Source: Pisolithus tinctorius (Eukaryota; Basidiomycota; Agaricomycetes; Boletales; Pisolithaceae). Taken from it: a DNA stretch of 64,000 nt. The number at the start of each line of letters is the position of its first letter. Positions within the stretch are counted from its first letter, which is position 1. The translations under genes and the position numbers were made by a program. The DNA is taken from positions 1-64,000 of the forward strand of contig JANFAH010000006.1 in assembly GCA_024663395.1 (NCBI GenBank), in the 5' to 3' direction. The notes beneath the pieces were generated by a model that made no database searches, was not told the DNA's origin, and worked only from the letters and a program-made list of their open reading frames with translations. Of this stretch, positions 60,798-64,000 are shown in pieces.

Positions 60798-62403
60798 ACC
60801 GTTTCCAGAAAGATTGTCATGCTCCAAGCTGACCCGGATAATACACAGATGAACTGAGTGCCACTGAGTTTGGGAAATGGCCGAAAAAATGTATATTTCT
60901 TGTTCGTTTGATAAAAAGGCGTACGTTGTACTATGTGAATCAAATGTTCTGGTGACAACCTCGATATCATGTCGCACAATGGCCGTAATTTGGTGGGATC
61001 TGAGCGGATGATCAAATTTGCAAGTGGCCAGGTTTTTTCCAGTCACAAGGAGGTCATTACTGTTAAGCGGTACCGATCGACGTAGGTCGATCCGGTCGGC
61101 GTAGCTCGGTGCGCGTCATCGATCAGTCGGTCACGATCTTCCATCAAATCGCTCGTGTCACGAATCTCACTTCCGGGTGCGAGTCTATATCCCTACATTG
61201 GATATACAAATAGAAGGGACTCCAAGCTGAAAATAGACGTACCATGTAAACACCCCCTTGCCCAGGTAAACAGTAGTTTACTCTTGAACTTCTCGGTTGC
61301 AATGCTGACCATATCCGTCGCCCTACTAAGGTGGCAAGAGCCCCCGGTCCCAGCTCTACCTTGCCAATAGTGGAAGACATGTTGAAATCATGCAGAAGAG
61401 TCAGGCTGCTTGACTGCAGTGACCCTGCGCGAACCGAGGAGTGGAACACATCAGAGTGGGAATTATGGCTCACAGTACGCAGCGACTAAAATGTGGATAC
61501 TAGTAAGGGTCGTAGAATGCAATTGCAATACATCGTGTTTGGAGTTAGCAGTGAATGTGTAGAACACCTCAATTCTATAGCGTTACATTTGCACAAATAT
61601 TAAGTGCGGGAAATGACATAAAATAGCACGGGACAAACTTACAGTAGTGCGGGAAATAATGAGTTTGTGCGGGAAACAATCTGCACACGCTTATGTAATG
61701 ATTATGTAATACATTTGTGCGCTGTGAAAATTTTCAAAGTGGTATTAGCTTATGTAATATGTTGACACGCCGTGAAAATTTTCATGCATGCGAGCTGGCA
61801 TGCTTGCATGGACACCTGCCCCCCATGAAGGCCAACTGATTACAGCAATACTACTATGGTATGATGAGTGTGAGGCCCCAAAAAGGTAGAAGTTCAGTAC
61901 AGAACAATGTAAGACCATGCTATAGTATGAATATATGGAGTATTTACAGTGTGGCAAATTATTGTCACTACCTGGAATTGAACTACAGACTTCATGATGA
62001 CATGGTGGCAAGTCTTGCACAGTATTGCAACAGGGGTCACACATGTTTACCACTAGACTATATGGGCATGTAATATGTATCTTTCTCAAGTAAATATGAC
62101 CACATTTTGGATCAGTGGCAAATTTTTGTCAACACAATCTGACAACACCATGATTGTTTTTGCACCACCCATGCCACAAAGTTTCACACAACTTTTACAA
62201 GAAAAGAACATATTAAATTGTAGTATCTAGTACTGTGTTTGTGTAGTTATAATTAGTAGGATGTCGTCTACATGAAAGGAGTGTATTAAATGGTAGTATC
62301 AGTGAGAAATGGTATGTGGAGAAGGGCCATATATGACAGGGCAGGGTGATTTAATGATGGATCAGTGGTTTATTCTACTCACTAGCATTGGGAGTGTTCA
62401 TGG
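60798..62403. other. Intergenic, AT-rich with short direct repeats
   Basis: No gene is seen. Around 61604-61784, GTGCGGGAAA occurs three times, TTATGTAAT three times, and GTGAAAATTTTCA twice. From about 61.5 kb the DNA is visibly richer in A and T than the rest of the window. Confidence 0.5.
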
Positions 62404-63920
62404 TTAAAAATGGAATGTACGATTCACCTTCCAAGGATCGGTGATGGTGTCATCTATCACAAAGGAATTATTCTGCAGTGCACGAGCAGGAGACATGACT
62501 GGGGTGGATGGAGCTGTCGGTGGGGGCAACTCAGCTGGTGCAGAAGTACCTGCAGATTCCCCCATTTCTGTGTCAGGGCCACTAAGGTCAATCATGATGG
62601 GGGTCATGGCTGGTGTGGTCAGCATGTCATCTGAACTATCTGAATTGTGCTGGTTTCAGCTCACATTGCAGGATGGGCTGACGAGCACTTACCAGTAAAT
62701 CGCATAACTTGCAGGCGTTTAGGACGATGTTTTGATGGTGACACAGGTGCATCAAACTCGTCATCTGACCCAGCCAGTCTTGATGCGAACTTCTGATTAG
62801 TATCAGAATCTGACAGGTATGCAGCCTTTTGCTTTCCAGTAGCCTTGATCATGGGATATTTCCACTGCTCCAGAACCGAGTTGGGGATCCTGTTGTGGGT
62901 TACTAGTATAGGGTACATTAGTTACCCATTGTACAGTTGAGTTTGTAAATAACAGACTAACTGAAAAGGATTTCACTGTCATCATGTGATGGTCGCTTTC
63001 CAGCCTTCACCTTCTTGTATATGATCTCCCCAGTAGGGAAGTCAGCACCACTTGCAATGGCTACTTCACTACGACTCTTGACACAGAGATGGTAGGGTGG
63101 CAGATATTTGTAGCAGGGATCCTGTTTGCTGCTATCATACCTGTGGTTGATGGCCTTGCATGACATTAGTATCGTAAGCCTGGGCAATGAACTGACTTAC
63201 CTTTGGCTGTGAATCAAGGTATGCAAAGAGCTGGGGGAATAACGAGTGCAGCTCCTCATCCAGCTGTGGAAAGTCCCAGTCACAATGAAAATGAAAGTAT
63301 TTGTGAAAGTTTGCACGAGCAAGACCCAATGCCTCCAGCCTACTGAACTCAGCAGTTGAAGGAGCCTTGGAGCAGCGAATGACAGGAAAGAGATGTGCAA
63401 GTGAAGGTCCAGCATCATCCATACTGTCATTGTCTTCAGGCTGTGTATGGATTGGTGGTAAAACAACAGGGGACATGCAACAGGCAGCACATACCTCCAC
63501 TGTCCCATAGGGTAGGAAGACGATGCGAGGTACTGAAAATGAGAGACTCCTCGGCTTCCTGTGTCTGTCCTGCTACAAATGAGAAGCATGATGTAGTCAG
63601 TCCATGGCACTGCAGGAAGAACTTACCTTTTTGCCTGTGGGGTCATTTTGCATTGCTCACTCACTGACAACTCGTGATTTTCCCTTCAGTCCTCGGTTTG
63701 ACTCCAAATCTGCCTGCTTGTACAAGGGCATGAGTGATGTGGAGAGGTTTGAAGCCTGAGAACGAGAACTTGAGGCCCTGGTGGCAGGAAAATTTGCAGT
63801 GGAGGACAGCATTTTTTGTAGCACAGAGTCAACGAGGTAGGATGGCTGGCTTGTAGATGGCTTGGGAGGTAGATCATCATCAGATGATAAAAGCCTTCTG
63901 AAGCTTCGCTTTTTTCCCAT
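62404..63920 (-). CDS. Conserved hypothetical protein of a basidiomycete-restricted type
   Basis: Multi-exon gene; readable blocks are MGKKRSFRRLLSSDDDLPPK at the start, VPWTDYIMLLI, RIVFLPYGTVE, FHKYFHFHCDWDFPQLDEEL, HSLFPQLFAYLDSQPK, INHRYDSSKQDPCYKYLPPY, HLCVKSRSEVAIASGADFPT, ITHNRIPNSVLEQWKYP, and a Ser/Asp/Pro-rich end closing with DDTITDPWKVNRTFHF. The order (a box with FPQLFAYLDS, then YKYLPPYHLC, then an acidic tail ending in DPW) fits a family I know only as hypothetical proteins in agaricomycetes. Splicing of the first two junctions is unresolved. Function unknown. Base composition is AT-richer than the core genes. Confidence 0.6.
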
Positions 63921-64000
63921 GGTGAGGGTAGAGAGATTAAATATGAATGAAGGTGAAGGAGTTGGTCTTCAGAAAGTGTAGTGAAAAGTGAAAAGAAAAG

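Overview
This window is nuclear DNA of a filamentous basidiomycete, almost certainly an agaricomycete mushroom-forming fungus. Nearly every real gene is split by 45-65 bp GT-AG introns. The housekeeping genes are recognisably basidiomycete, and the accessory content (PIF/Harbinger and Crypton elements, PIN/XPG-like nuclease, short C2H2 proteins, SPT10-like acetyltransferases) is typical of expanded agaricomycete families. The order or species cannot be told from the sequence alone. Exon structures were worked out by hand from reading frames, splice sites and remembered family motifs; no search was run.

Layout. 1-20.3 kb is a compact housekeeping block: purine biosynthesis enzyme ADE16/17 (-, C-terminus off the edge), SAGA subunit SPT20 (-), HGH1 (+), a doubtful small membrane protein (-), a gene-poor 2.5 kb, an NsdD-like GATA factor (-), a conserved unknown protein (-), the DEAD-box helicase DED1 (-), SEC72 (+), tRNA 2'-phosphotransferase TPT1 (-) and the phosphatidate phosphatase APP1 (+). 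Between about 12.4 and 18.5 kb several otherwise well conserved genes carry single-base frame changes, mostly at homopolymers. This looks more like uncorrected sequence than real decay.

20.3-25.1 kb is accessory: a small secreted cysteine-containing protein flanked by a rearranged repeat, then a complete PIF/Harbinger transposon of 3,197 bp with 36-bp inverted repeats, a TCA target duplication and both proteins open. 25.3-35.0 kb returns to core genes: argininosuccinate synthase (-), a RING E3 ligase (+) and the 13-exon ERAD E3 ligase DOA10/SSM4 (+).

35-64 kb is a genome graveyard: two homologous gene relics, an XPG/PIN-like nuclease with substituted metal-ligand residues, an RPB1 trigger-loop fragment, a 1.6-kb tandem array built of splice-acceptor-like units, a decayed Crypton (tyrosine recombinase plus GCR1_C domain), a broken 2-oxoglutarate dioxygenase, and a segmental duplication of a two-gene module (C2H2 zinc finger plus GNAT acetyltransferase). 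One copy of that module is split by a 1.1-kb insertion carrying a Q-rich repeat gene. Further zinc-finger copies follow, one of them intact. The last 2.5 kb is AT-richer and holds a multi-exon gene of a basidiomycete-restricted type.

The most interesting items are the intact Harbinger element, the duplicated zinc-finger/acetyltransferase module with its inserted repeat gene, the splice-site-like tandem array next to the Crypton, and the CGA-to-TGA pattern of stop codons in the decayed genes.
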